Below, piece after piece: positions 1 to 8,755 of a stretch of 64,000 bases of DNA. Every line of letters starts with the position of its first letter. Position 1 is the stretch's first letter. The notes beneath the pieces are model-generated. The model did not search any database and was not told the DNA's origin. It worked only from the letters and a program-made list of their open reading frames with translations. Where the stretch lies: NCBI RefSeq assembly GCF_000427905.1, contig NZ_KE386603.1, forward strand, positions 491,332-555,331. The letters are read 5' to 3'. The translations under genes and the position numbers were made by a program. This stretch comes from Thermocrispum agreste DSM 44070 (lineage in GTDB: Bacteria > Actinomycetota > Actinomycetes > Mycobacteriales > Pseudonocardiaceae).

Positions 1-218
1 CCAAGGAGGGGACGTACCCGATCGTCCTGGTCTCCTACCTGGTGGCGTGTGCCGAGTACGACGACAAGGCCAAGGCGGAGCTGGTGAAGGCGTACCTGTC
101 CTACGTCATCAGCGAAGAGGGGCAGCAGACGGCGGCGAAGAACGCCGGGTCGGCGCCGATCTCCGACGAGTTGCGGTCGCAGTTGCAGTCCGCGATCGAC
201 GGTATCTCCGCCAGCTGA
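1..218 (+). CDS. pstS: Phosphate ABC transporter substrate-binding protein PstS, C-terminal part
   Basis: Partial gene; only the last 71 codons (frame from base 3, TGA at 216-218) are in the window. The protein would bind inorganic phosphate outside the membrane and deliver it to the PstC/PstA channel. The visible tail contains YPIVLVSYLVAC, then a helical YDDKAKAELVKAYLSYV stretch and EEGQQTAAKNAGSAPIS, the usual end of actinobacterial PstS proteins. The call rests on this tail and on the pstC, pstA and pstB genes that follow in the same direction. The N-terminal lipoprotein signal and any Pho box lie upstream of the window. Confidence 0.9.
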   Translation, partial: KEGTYPIVLVSYLVACAEYDDKAKAELVKAYLSYVISEEGQQTAAKNAGSAPISDELRSQLQSAIDGISAS

Positions 219-240
219 GGGTGAGTGACCTCGGCTGCCC

Positions 241-275
241 GGGCGGGGCGGTTTTCCCAGGTCGCCGCCCCGCCC
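241..275 (+). terminator. Hairpin between pstS and pstC
   Basis: A perfect 11-bp stem (GGGCGGGGCGG at 241-251 pairing with CCGCCCCGCCC at 265-275) with a 13-nt loop lies 22 bp after the pstS stop and about 235 bp before pstC. There is no long T tract after it. It could partly terminate transcription or protect the pstS 3' end, so that the abundant binding protein is made in excess over the membrane subunits. The structure is seen; its role is inferred. Confidence 0.55.
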
Positions 276-511
276 TCGGCCGGGCCTTTCCGATGATCCG
301 CCCCGATGATTCGCTGGCCACGCGCCGGTCGATGCCCGGCCGGCCGTCGGTGTCGCGGTTCCCCGGCGGCTCCGTCGAGGAACTGCCGAGGTTTGCCGAT
401 CCGGCCAATCGACGATTTCCGCTGCGGTTTCCGCCCGGCCCGCCGGGACGACGATCCGCCGTTCTTCCGCCGGTCATTTCGCCGCCGCCGTCCGATGGAA
501 AGGACTGATTG

Positions 512-1456
512 GTGTCCGCACTCGAACAATCGGTGCGCCCACGAGCCCGGATGCGCACCGGCGATCAGATCTTCGCCGGGCTGTCCACCGGCTCCGGCGT
601 GCTGATCTTGGCGATCCTGGCAGGGGTCGCCGCATTTTTGGTGGTCGAAGCGTGGCCGGCGGTCGTCGCCCCGGCCGACGAGGTGCCGGGCGGGGCGGGC
701 GTCACCGTGTACATCTGGCCCCTGCTGTTCGGCACGCTGCTGTCCGCCGCGCTGGCGTTGCTGATCGCGGCCCCGCTGGCGGTGGCGATCGCCCTGTTCA
801 TCACGCACTACGCGCCGCGGCGGCTGGCGCACGGCCTGGGCTATGTCGTCGACCTGCTCGCCGCCGTGCCCAGCATCGTCTACGGCCTGTGGGGTATCGC
901 GGTGCTCGCGCCGGCCACGGTGGACGCCGGTGCCTGGCTGTACGAGAACCTCGGCTGGATTCCGCTGTTCGCCGGACCACCGTCGTCGACAGGGCGCACC
1001 ATGCTGGTCGCCGCGCTCGTGCTGGCGGTCATGGTGTTGCCGATCATCACCGCGGTGGTGCGGGAGGCGTTCCTGCAGACACCCCGCCTGTACGAGGAAG
1101 CGGCGCTGGCGCTGGGCGCCACGCACTGGGAAATGATCAAGATGACCGTGCTGCCGTTCGGCCGGTCGGCGATCATCGGCGCGTCCATGCTCGGCCTGGG
1201 CAGGGCGCTCGGCGAGACCATGGCAGTGGCCATGGTGCTGTCCGTCTCCGGCGGGGTGAGCATCAACCTGATCAGCCGGAGCAACCCGTCGACCATCGCG
1301 GCCACCATCGCGCTCGACTTCCCGGAGTCGACGGGGATCGCGGTGAACACCCTGATCGCAGCGGGGCTGGTGCTGTTCGCCGTCACGTTCGTGGTCAACA
1401 TGCTCGCCCGGGTCGTGATCAACCGGCGGCGCGACTTCTCCGGAGCCGACCGATGA
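512..1456 (+). CDS. pstC: Phosphate ABC transporter permease PstC
   Basis: One of the two membrane subunits that form the phosphate translocation path. The 314-aa protein has about six transmembrane segments. The ABC-permease coupling loop EEAALALGATHWEMIKMTVL, which contacts the ATPase PstB, lies near residues 195-215. GTG at 512 is preferred as start because GGAAAGGA at 497-504 sits 7 nt upstream; a TTG three bases earlier is possible. The gene overlaps pstA by ATGA (1453-1456), indicating coupled translation. The 290-bp gap to pstS is unusually long for this operon and carries a strong hairpin. Confidence 0.95.
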   Translation: MSALEQSVRPRARMRTGDQIFAGLSTGSGVLILAILAGVAAFLVVEAWPAVVAPADEVPGGAGVTVYIWPLLFGTLLSAALALLIAAPLAVAIALFITHYAPRRLAHGLGYVVDLLAAVPSIVYGLWGIAVLAPATVDAGAWLYENLGWIPLFAGPPSSTGRTMLVAALVLAVMVLPIITAVVREAFLQTPRLYEEAALALGATHWEMIKMTVLPFGRSAIIGASMLGLGRALGETMAVAMVLSVSGGVSINLISRSNPSTIAATIALDFPESTGIAVNTLIAAGLVLFAVTFVVNMLARVVINRRRDFSGADR

Positions 1457-2535
1457 ACAGTCCGCGCACCAGTGTTCAGCCGTCCGATTTGTCTGCCGTC
1501 TTGTCCGAGCGACTGTTCACACAAGGCTCGTTGCCGCGCTATGCGCCGGGGGTGACGCTGGCCGCCGCGATCGTCGTCGGCGGCGTCCTGCACCTGTCCG
1601 GCGTAGCCAGCGGGCTGGCAGCCGTGGCGGTCGTTGTGCTGTACGCGGTGGCGATCTACGGCTGGTCGTTGGCCGTGGAGGGGGCGCGCAAGGCCAAGAA
1701 CAGAGTGGTCACCACGGTGGTGACGGCGGCGTTCCTGCTGGCGCTGCTGCCGTTGATCTCGGTGGTGATCACGGTGGTCGGCAACGGCGTCGGCCGGCTG
1801 GACGTCGAGTTCTTCACCTACTCGATGCACGGCGTCGTCGGGGAAGGCGGCGGGGTCTACCACGCGATCATGGGCACGCTGCTGATCACCGCGCTGGCCA
1901 CCGTCATCTCGGTGCCGGTCGGCATGCTGTGCGCGATCTACCTGGTCGAATACGCCAAGGGCAAGCTCGGCCGGGCGATCACGTTCTTCGTCGACGTGAT
2001 GACCGGCATCCCGTCCATCGTGGCCGGCCTGTTCGCCTACGCGCTGTTCGCGCTGATCTTCGGGCCCGGGGTGCGGATGGGCGTGATGGGTGCCGTCGCG
2101 TTGAGCGTGCTGATGATTCCGATCGTGGTGCGCTCCACCGAGGAGATGCTCCGACTGGTGCCTGCCGAGCTGCGCGAGGCCGCCTACGCGCTGGCGGTGC
2201 CGAAATGGCGCACGATCGTCAAGGTCGTGCTGCCAACCGCGGGCGCGGGCATCGCCACCGGTGTCACGCTGGCGATCGCCAGGGTGGTGGGGGAGACGGC
2301 GCCGCTGCTGGTCACCGTCGGCATCACCACCGGGGTGAACATGAACCCGTTCGACGACCGCATGGCCACCCTGCCGGTGTTCGCCTACCGGCAGTTCATG
2401 AGCCCGGGCCTCCCGCCGGAGCCCGCCATCGACCGTGCGTGGACCGCGGCGCTGCTGCTGGTCGCCGTCGTCATGCTGCTCAACCTGGTCGCGCGGCTGA
2501 TCTCACGGTTGTTCGCCCCGAAGGCCCGTGCCTAA
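1453..2535 (+). CDS. pstA: Phosphate ABC transporter permease PstA
   Basis: Second membrane subunit of the phosphate importer, 360 aa, pairing with PstC. An N-terminal extension with two hydrophobic segments (about residues 35-75) precedes the canonical six-helix permease domain. The coupling motif REAAYALAVPKWRTIVKVVL lies near residues 238-257. The ATG lies inside the pstC stop (ATGA overlap). pstB follows after 60 bp. The assignment relies on gene order and the permease signature; the extended N-terminus is common in actinobacterial PstA. Confidence 0.95.
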   Translation: MNSPRTSVQPSDLSAVLSERLFTQGSLPRYAPGVTLAAAIVVGGVLHLSGVASGLAAVAVVVLYAVAIYGWSLAVEGARKAKNRVVTTVVTAAFLLALLPLISVVITVVGNGVGRLDVEFFTYSMHGVVGEGGGVYHAIMGTLLITALATVISVPVGMLCAIYLVEYAKGKLGRAITFFVDVMTGIPSIVAGLFAYALFALIFGPGVRMGVMGAVALSVLMIPIVVRSTEEMLRLVPAELREAAYALAVPKWRTIVKVVLPTAGAGIATGVTLAIARVVGETAPLLVTVGITTGVNMNPFDDRMATLPVFAYRQFMSPGLPPEPAIDRAWTAALLLVAVVMLLNLVARLISRLFAPKARA

Positions 2536-2595
2536 GCGGCCGTCGGCGGCGCACGGAAACCGGCATCAGACACGAACGAAGGACGGGAAGCACAA

Positions 2596-3375
2596 GTGGC
2601 TAAGCGAATCGACGTCGCCGACCTGAACATCTACTACGGCGAGACCTTGGCGGTGCAGGACGTCTCGATGTCCATCGAGCCACGCTCGGTGACCGCCCTG
2701 ATCGGGCCGTCCGGCTGCGGGAAGTCGACGTTCTTGCGTTCGCTCAACCGCATGCATGAGCTGATCCCCAAGGCGAGGGTGGCAGGCAAGGTCATGGTGG
2801 ACGGTCAGGACCTGTACGCGCCGGACGTGGACCCGGTCGCCGTGCGCAGTCAGATCGGGATGGTGTTCCAGCGGCCCAACCCGTTTCCCACCATGTCGAT
2901 CTACGACAACGTGGCGGCGGGGATCAAGCTGAACGCCAAACGCATGCGCACAAGCGAGCTGGACGAGATCGTGGAGCGGTCGCTGCGGCAGGCCAACCTG
3001 TGGGACGAGGTCAAGGACCGGCTGGACAAGCCGGGCACCGGCCTGTCCGGCGGGCAACAGCAGCGCCTGTGCATCGCCCGCGCCATCGCGGTGCGGCCGG
3101 ACGTGCTGCTGATGGACGAGCCGTGCTCGGCGCTCGACCCGATCTCCACCCAGAAGATCGAGGATCTGATCACCGAGCTGAAGGCCGACTACACCATCGT
3201 CATCGTCACGCACAACATGCAGCAGGCCGCGCGGGTCAGTGACACCACGGCGTTCTTCAACTTGCGCGGCATCGGGCAGCCCGGGCAGCTGGTGGAGATC
3301 GGCGACACTGCCACGATCTTCTCCGCCCCCGCGAACAAGGCCACCGAGGACTACATCTCCGGACGCTTCGGCTGA
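2596..3375 (+). CDS. pstB: Phosphate ABC transporter ATP-binding protein PstB
   Basis: ATPase subunit powering phosphate uptake, 259 aa, the family's normal length. Walker [10 protein letters not shown] is at residues 37-45, the ABC signature LSGGQQQR is mid-protein, and Walker B VLLMDEP is followed by the D-loop SALD. The H-loop histidine sits in [13 protein letters not shown]. The GTG start follows GGACGGGAAG. It closes the pst operon; no phoU follows here, so PhoU must be elsewhere if present. A hairpin at 3396-3425 probably ends the transcript. Confidence 0.97.
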   Translation: MAKRIDVADLNIYYGETLAVQDVSMSIEPRSVTALIGPSGCGKSTFLRSLNRMHELIPKARVAGKVMVDGQDLYAPDVDPVAVRSQIGMVFQRPNPFPTMSIYDNVAAGIKLNAKRMRTSELDEIVERSLRQANLWDEVKDRLDKPGTGLSGGQQQRLCIARAIAVRPDVLLMDEPCSALDPISTQKIEDLITELKADYTIVIVTHNMQQAARVSDTTAFFNLRGIGQPGQLVEIGDTATIFSAPANKATEDYISGRFG

Positions 3376-3395
3376 CCGGCCGGTTTGCAGGTGCT

Positions 3396-3425
3396 GCCCG
3401 GCGAGCGGCGGCGCTGTCGCCGGGC
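3396..3425. terminator. Bidirectional terminator between pstB and the hydrolase gene
   Basis: The inverted repeat GCCCGGCGA (3396-3404) and TCGCCGGGC (3417-3425) has a 12-nt loop. It lies between the convergent pstB (ends 3375) and the metallo-hydrolase gene (ends 3452) and can serve both strands. Confidence 0.55.
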
Positions 3426-3451
3426 CACGGCTGGCACGGACCCTGTCCCGG

Positions 3452-4492
3452 TCAGGCGGACACCGGCAGGTACCGGCGGGTCGGTTCGCGGTCGTCGACC
3501 TTCACCCGGCCCAGCAGGGTGAGCACGTCGAGGTGCGCGTCCACCTCGACGACCGCGGACATCTGATGCTCGGCCGCCAGTTCCTCCAGCCGCCTGCCCT
3601 TGCGGGTCCACGGCATGGCCCTGGCGACGTCGTACGCGGTGCGCGCACCCGCCCGCAGCTCGTTGAGCACCACGTCGAGCCGTTCTCGATGGTGGTCGAG
3701 CAGTTCCGCGGCCCGCCGGTGCGAGCTTTCCGTGACCGGCCCGTGAGCGGGCAACAGCAGCGCGTCCGGCTGGGCGAGCGTCAATTTCAGCGATCGTAGG
3801 AACGACCGCAGCGGCCGTTTCTCCGGGGCCCACTCGAACCCCAGCGACGGCGTGATGTGCGGAAGGATGTGGTCGCCGGAGAACAGCACGCCGGCGTCGG
3901 CGTGACGGAAGACGACGTGACCACGGGTGTGGCCGGGCGTGTACACGGCGTGCAACGTGCCCTCGGCCAGCTCGATGGTGTCCCCGTCGTACAGCCATCC
4001 GTCGGGGAGGCCGTAGGGCATGTCGGCTTCGCGCTCCGACTGGAAGTCCAGTTCGCGGATTCGCTCGGCCAGCTCGCCGGCGCCGCAGCGCACCAGCCAC
4101 TCCGCGTGGTTGGGGAACCGGCTCGTGCTGGCGAAGTAGGACTCGATGCTGTGCCGCTCCTCCCAGCCGAGCAGCAGCCGGGATCCGAGCTCGTCGCGCC
4201 ACTGGTACGCCTGCGTGTAGTGGTCCCAGTGATGGTGGGTCGCCAGGCACAACCGGATGTCGGAGATGCGGTGGCCGAGCTGCCTCAGCGCCGCGGCCAT
4301 CGCGCGCTCGGTCTCCGGCGAGGCCCAGCCGGGGTCGATCAGCACCAGGCCGTCACGGCCTTCCAGCACGTAGGCGTTGACTGTGGTGAGGCCTTCCATC
4401 GGCAGGGGTAACGGCACGCGATGCACGCCGGGGACGACCGGGTGCGCGCCGGGCTCGGTCCAGTCCTCCGGCTGCGGAAGCAGACGTGACAT
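3452..4492 (-). CDS. MBL-fold metallo-hydrolase
   Basis: Probable cytosolic zinc hydrolase of the metallo-beta-lactamase superfamily, 346 aa. The metal motif HHHWDH (HxHxDH) is at residues 86-91. Further metal-ligand segments are YTPGHTRGHVVF and FSGDHILPHITPS. A C-terminal helical segment (about 260-340) resembles the winged-helix tail found in the LACTB2/Rv2581-like branch, whose members cleave varied thioester, phosphodiester or RNA substrates; the substrate here is unknown. ATG at 4492 is chosen because AAGGAGG lies just upstream on the minus strand; a GTG one codon earlier is possible. Transcribed alone, convergent with pstB. Confidence 0.85.
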   Translation of the reverse strand: MSRLLPQPEDWTEPGAHPVVPGVHRVPLPLPMEGLTTVNAYVLEGRDGLVLIDPGWASPETERAMAAALRQLGHRISDIRLCLATHHHWDHYTQAYQWRDELGSRLLLGWEERHSIESYFASTSRFPNHAEWLVRCGAGELAERIRELDFQSEREADMPYGLPDGWLYDGDTIELAEGTLHAVYTPGHTRGHVVFRHADAGVLFSGDHILPHITPSLGFEWAPEKRPLRSFLRSLKLTLAQPDALLLPAHGPVTESSHRRAAELLDHHRERLDVVLNELRAGARTAYDVARAMPWTRKGRRLEELAAEHQMSAVVEVDAHLDVLTLLGRVKVDDREPTRRYLPVSA

Positions 4493-4574
4493 CACCCCTC
4501 CTTGACGGAGTCGATTCTAGTGCTGGTTCAGCAACGACCGCTCGCCTCGTGGTCAGCGTCACCGCCGACGTGGT

Positions 4575-4620
4575 GGTGGTCTCTCGATCGAGCGACACTT
4601 TTGAATTTGAATTTAGCGCG
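4575..4620 (+). other. AT-rich stretch, possible CRISPR leader
   Basis: Bases 4597-4615 (CTTTTGAATTTGAATTTAG) are strikingly AT-rich for this genome and lie about 90 bp before the first repeat of the left array. Repeats at this side are the best conserved, which is the expected polarity if the leader is here. No gene is seen in 4493-4707. The leader role is inference. Confidence 0.35.
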
Positions 4621-4707
4621 CTGGACCGGTGCCGACCTGCCATCGGCCGTACAAGCGTGCCGGTTGGAGGTGGGGGTGACCGGTTTCGGTCACGGTCTGC
4701 ACGAAGC

Positions 4708-4981
4708 GGGCGATCCCCGGACGGCGGGGCTGCTCCGACGGCCACTGTGCCGTCGACTACGGCTTCCAGGGCGATCCCCGGACGGCGGGCCGCTCCGTGA
4801 TGTAGATCGGCTCGCGCGCTTCGGCGGCGGGGCGATTCCCGGACGGCGGGGCTGCTCAGCTCGAGGACATGATCGAGCATCTGCCCGAGCGGGCGATCTC
4901 CGGGGCGAGGGGGCTGTTCCGAGCCCGCGGTGGCCACCGAGCGGCTGGTCCAGGGCGGTTCCCGGGCGATGGGGCTGTTCC
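4708..4981 (+). CRISPR. CRISPR-like array 1 (five repeats, type I-E-like, decaying)
   Basis: Five related repeats start at 4708, 4769, 4830, 4891 and 4953, so the period is 61, 61, 61 and 62 bp. Repeats are 28-30 nt with core GATCCCCGGACGGCGGGGCT followed by GCTCC/GTTCC; the CCCCG...CGGGG arms form a short hairpin as in type I-E repeats. The four spacers are 32, 33, 32 and 32 nt and are unrelated to each other. Repeats 1-2 are nearly identical, 3 has one change, and 4-5 are clearly degenerate, giving a left-to-right decay that places the leader on the left. No cas gene is in the window. Repeat geometry matches I-E closely; whether the array is active is unknown. Confidence 0.72.
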
Positions 4982-5204
4982 AGATCGCTGCCGAGCTGAA
5001 CGTGGCGGCGGCGCGGACGGGCGCCGAATGCGGTGGCCGCCCAGGTGCGGGAGCTGCCCGGACGACACCTGACGGTCGACGCCACCGGCGCGGGCGCGGC
5101 AATCCTCCAGCGGCGTCGGCATTCCGTGGCAGTGGCGGCGCGGCTTCGCCGTGACCGGCCGCATCCGCCGGGCTGCCGGCCCGCGTAGGGAAGAGTGCAC
5201 GCAG

Positions 5205-5610
5205 CCGGTCCCCGCAGGTGCGGAGGATGCGGAACGCGCCAGGATCGTTACCGAGCAGCTGGACCGCTGTCTCTCCCCGTCCCCGCCGGTGCGGAGATGC
5301 CCACTGATCGACGGTGGCGACGTGTGGATCGTGGCCCCCGCCCCCGCAGGTGCGGAGATGCCCATCCGCGGACTGGTCTCCGGCCGTGGCTCGCCTGTCT
5401 CCCCCTGCGGGGGCGGAGGATGCGCAGGGGAACCCGCCGGTGAGCACGTCGACGAGTGTCTCCCCCTGCGGGTGCGGAGGATGCCGTTCCACATGATCAC
5501 TGCTTGGCCGCCGCCTTGTCTCCCCCTGCGGGGCGGAGGATGCCCTGGGGGCGATGACAGTCCGGGCGATGAGCTCTCTCTCCCTCCCCCCCGGCAGGTG
5601 CGGAGGATGC
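5205..5610. CRISPR. CRISPR-like array 2 (about seven degenerate repeats)
   Basis: A second repeat family lies 220 bp to the right. The clearest copies are at 5397-5423, 5458-5484 and 5518-5543, reading GTCTCCCCCTGCGGG then GCGGAGGATGC. Degenerate copies end at 5230, 5300, 5361 and 5610 with the core CCCCGCAGGTGCGGAGATGC. Repeat 3' ends are spaced 70, 61, 62, 61, 59 and 67 bp, close to the 61-bp unit of array 1. The sequence differs from array 1, so it is a distinct repeat type or an older decayed array. Reading frames across 4496-5698 have poor codon bias and are not believed to be genes. Confidence 0.6.
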
Positions 5611-5698
5611 TGCGCCGGGCAAGCCGGCTACCGGCGCAGCCGACCTGCGCACAAGGACCGTTTTCCGGACGAAGTGAGCCGATGGGGGCGTTCCGCAC

Positions 5699-6931
5699 GT
5701 GTTCGTGGTGGCCAACCGTTCCGGCGACGAGGGAGCGTGCGTCATCGAGGACACCATCATCGCGACGACGGAACCCGACTCGGACCTCCCGCCGTGTGCG
5801 GTCCGCGGCTGCCCGTGGCGCGGCGCGTGCCCATGGCACCCGCACGGCGATCTGGAGGTGGACGACTACGTCGACAAGGTGATGCGCATGCGGCCGTTCG
5901 GTGCCGGTCGCAAGCTGAAGCGCCTGCGTGCCCGATACGAGACGCGTTACGTCGTGGAGTCCGAGGTCGTCACGACGACGATCGAGCAGCGCAGGCACGA
6001 AGAGCCCCGGCGGCGGCGTTCGATCCGGATCGTGCATCCGAAGCCGGAGAGCTACTCGATCTACGACCCGCCCGCTCCCGGGGATCTGGCTCGCGCCCGC
6101 CTGCGTATCCGCGACGAGGACACCAGGACCGAACCGCGGTGGAAGCGGTTGCTGGAGCTCGAGGACGAGCTGCGGTCGGCCGAGAACTCCACCACCGAAG
6201 ATGGACCGGAGGACTGGTGGGAGCTGCCCGGTCTCGACGACGAGGACGAGCACGCCGATCCTGCCCAGCTCCACAAGTCACGTTGGCAAGACGACGAGCA
6301 CACGGAGGACGCGGCGACCCGGCAGCAGGCGCCGTGCGCGCCGGAGTTCACCGACCGGCCGACGGCTGACCATGCTCGCCCCACGCCCGCGCTGCTGGCC
6401 AACATCACGCCCACGGTGCTGTTCGAACAGGCCCAGCGCAAGCGGGCCCAGCGCGCGCAGTCCGGTCATGGGTCGGGCGAACAGGCGAGCAGGAAGACTG
6501 CGCAATCGGACCGCAGGCGGGGCGGGGCAAGCGAACGGGCCGCTCCGGCCGAGGATGGGCGGCCGTACGGGCAGGCCAGGCGGGAGCACGGGCGCGAGCC
6601 GTGGCCGGTCGAGCGAACGCTGTGGACCCCTGCCGAGCACATCTTCGGCAACGGCCGATGGGGGCTGGTGCGCAAGCCGGGAGACCGGGCGCGGTGGACG
6701 CCGCTGGGCAAGATCTTCGGCAACGGCCGATGGACCTTCGCCAGGACCCGGACCGGCGAATTCGAGCAGGCGGGACATGTGCCCGGCCAGGCCAGGCATG
6801 CCCGCGGGGTCGAGATCGAACAACCGGACGTCACCGCTTGGGTCGTCACCTACTCGCAGGCCGGGCGGAATCGAACCCGGCAGCGCCGAATCCGCCGTCG
6901 AGTGCGTATTCCGGCCGGTATCGCCGGGTGA
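5699..6931 (+). CDS. Hypothetical protein with Cys-rich N-terminus and duplicated IFGNGRW motif
   Basis: Unrecognised 410-aa, charged, soluble-looking protein. Residues about 33-50 carry a cluster CAVRGCPWRGACPWHPHG (C-x4-C-x4-C-x2-H) that might bind metal. The middle is acidic and proline-poor, with DE-rich tracts (WWELPGLDDEDEHAD). Residues about 306-350 hold two tandem copies of a motif, LWTPAEHIFGNGRW and RWTPLGKIFGNGRW. The C-terminus is very basic (RTRQRRIRRRVR). Codon use is GC3-rich through the frame, supporting real coding. The GTG start at 5699 is uncertain, with no good ribosome site. It starts 89 bp after the second CRISPR-like array; no function is claimed. Confidence 0.6.
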   Translation: MFVVANRSGDEGACVIEDTIIATTEPDSDLPPCAVRGCPWRGACPWHPHGDLEVDDYVDKVMRMRPFGAGRKLKRLRARYETRYVVESEVVTTTIEQRRHEEPRRRRSIRIVHPKPESYSIYDPPAPGDLARARLRIRDEDTRTEPRWKRLLELEDELRSAENSTTEDGPEDWWELPGLDDEDEHADPAQLHKSRWQDDEHTEDAATRQQAPCAPEFTDRPTADHARPTPALLANITPTVLFEQAQRKRAQRAQSGHGSGEQASRKTAQSDRRRGGASERAAPAEDGRPYGQARREHGREPWPVERTLWTPAEHIFGNGRWGLVRKPGDRARWTPLGKIFGNGRWTFARTRTGEFEQAGHVPGQARHARGVEIEQPDVTAWVVTYSQAGRNRTRQRRIRRRVRIPAGIAG

Positions 6932-6970
6932 GGGTGACCCGAGAAAACTGAGGCAGACGAACATGCCAGG

Positions 6971-6993
6971 GCCCGTCGCCGGCCCGGGCTTTT
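6971..6993 (+). terminator. Possible rho-independent terminator
   Basis: GCCCG (6971-6975) pairs with CGGGC (6985-6989) and is followed by TTTT. It lies 40 bp after the stop of the 410-aa hypothetical gene. The stem is short, so confidence is modest. Confidence 0.4.
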
Positions 6994-7587
6994 CCTGTGC
7001 GGGCACCGGACGGAGTAGCTGCCTCCCGAGCGAGCCCGACTGCTTCCTTCCGTGTTCCGACGTCGATCACGGTGCCCGTGGATTTCGCCGCACGTCAGGC
7101 ACGTCAGACGAAGCACTGTATACATCCGATCGGGTGGTGGCTGCGGTCTTGACAGTCGTGGGAAACGCGCTGATCAGCCGCGGTTGACGCCGTTTGACAG
7201 TCAACAGTCGCCGCGCGGGGGCTTCTGACGGCGGAGAAATTCGCCAGTCTTGCTCGCGACCACGGCGGTGGTGCGGAAGGGCCTGACCGGAGCGTCGGGC
7301 CGGCACCGGAAGCGGGAGGTCCGATGGAAGCCGGCGTGATGACGGGAGCGTGCCACAGGGGCGGTAGCCGGGCCAACGGCTCCGGTGCCGATCACCGCGT
7401 TCGTTGTCGTCGCGCCGGAAATCTGGTGACGACCGGCGGCTGGTGTGCGGGAACCGCAAGCAATGCCGTCCGGTTCAATGCCGGCAACGACAGCCGGGCA
7501 TGCGCTGCCGGGAAAGCTGCCGGCCAGCAGCCGTGAATCGTCCCGAACAGGCGGACGCCAGCTTCCGCCGAGCAGAAAGGAAAACCC
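6994..7587. other. Gene-less stretch upstream of the M23 gene
   Basis: No convincing gene. Two TTGACA hexamers (7149-7154 and 7194-7199) and the inverted repeat GTTGAC (7183-7188) / GTCAAC (7200-7205) suggest a regulatory region for the secreted peptidase gene at 7588, but no matching -10 box is clear. AGCAGAAAGGAAAACCC just before 7588 provides the ribosome site. Confidence 0.35.
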
Positions 7588-8481
7588 ATGACGACACCGG
7601 CAACACGACAGACGACATTCCCCCGCCGCAAGCCTGCGGCCCTGGTGGGGGCGGTCGCGGTGGCCGCCAGCGCGGTCACCCTGGTGATGGCCGCGCAGCC
7701 GGCCGCCGCTGCACAGGAGCGGAACGGCAAATGCGAGACGGGCGAATTCTGCTACTTCTACAACTCGGACCAGAAGGGTTCGGTCTCCGACCACAAGTCT
7801 TCGGTGCCCAACCTGGGCGACAAGCAGCCCTCCTGCTACGAGTTCAAGGGCGAGGGCAACGGCAAGGGCCGGTGCATGAAGAACAACGCCGCGTCGGTGT
7901 AGAACACCGTCACCGGCAAGCCGGTGACGGTGTTCTACAACAGCAACTACGCGGGGGCGAGCCAGACCATCAAGCCGGGCCAGAAGGTCAACCTGAACGC
8001 CACGCTGAAGAACAACAACGCCAGCCACCGCATCGGCGGCTCCAGCAGCCCGTACTGGCTGCCGTTCCCGTGCGGGGAGAAGTGGGACGCGGGCACGCGA
8101 ACCGGCCACAACCCGCAGAACGCGATCGACTTCAACCACTACCCGCAGGACGACGGCTGGAAGGTGTACGCGTCGGCGCCGGGCACAGTCAGCAAGGTGG
8201 CCAACCTGGGCAACACCTCCTACGGCCGGTACATCGTGATCGACCACGGCAATGGCAGGCAGACCCTGTACGCGCACCTGAAGACGCAGAACGTCAAGGT
8301 CGGCGACAAGGTGACCGAGAAGACGTTCATCGGCCGGGTCGGCAGCACCGGTGGGTCGACCGGGCCGCACCTGCACTACGAGCAGAAGGTGAACGGCACC
8401 GTGGTCAGGGCGACGTTCAAGGACGGCAACCCGGTCTACTGGGGGCACACCACGCTGCAGCGCAAGACGCACTGCCCGTGA
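7588..8481 (+). pseudogene. Secreted M23 metallopeptidase with I36-like domain, interrupted by in-frame TAG
   Basis: Would encode a secreted peptidoglycan endopeptidase of about 297 aa. A signal peptide (residues 1-42, ending AAQPAAAAQ) is followed by a peptidase-inhibitor-I36-like domain rich in Cys and aromatic residues (GEFCYFYNSDQKGS). An in-frame TAG at 7900-7902 follows NNAASV. Reading resumes in the same frame with NTVTGKPVTVFYNSNYAGA, so the stop most likely replaced a Trp codon (TGG), which this domain family usually has in SVW. The M23 domain downstream is intact: HNPQNAIDF (H-x-x-x-D type) and HLHYE. Without readthrough only the first 104 residues are made; the 558-nt 3' part could restart at GTG 7924 but without a signal peptide. 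A sequencing error is possible. Confidence 0.8.
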
Positions 8482-8500
8482 GGTGAGAACGCACTCAGCT

Positions 8501-8529
8501 GGGGCGGATGGCCTGGGGCCGTCCGCCCC
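8501..8529 (+). terminator. Strong hairpin after the M23 gene
   Basis: A 13-bp stem (8501-8513 with 8517-8529, one T-G wobble) and a 3-nt loop begin 19 bp after the M23 stop. It is the probable terminator. Confidence 0.65.
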
Positions 8530-8755
8530 TGTGGCGTGTGGTGCGCAGCTTTGCGCAGCGACGAAGCCCGGGGTGCCGGTCGCTGCGGCGCGATGGCGTT
8601 TGCGCGCCGGTTGACGGTCGTGGTGACCGGCTTGGCTGGCTGGTCCGTTCGGTGCTGGGAGGGCTGGTTGTGCTGGTTGCGGTGTGCTGGTGGCGTTGCG
8701 GTGGGCCGGTGGCGGCTGGTCGCGGTGTGTTGGTGGCGGCGAGCCTGGGATCACC

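Noticed and set aside
4502-5882. Several long open frames on both strands across the CRISPR-like region
   Set aside because: Codon bias is poor, the frames overlap each other, and their apparent protein repeats are only translations of the 61-bp DNA repeats.
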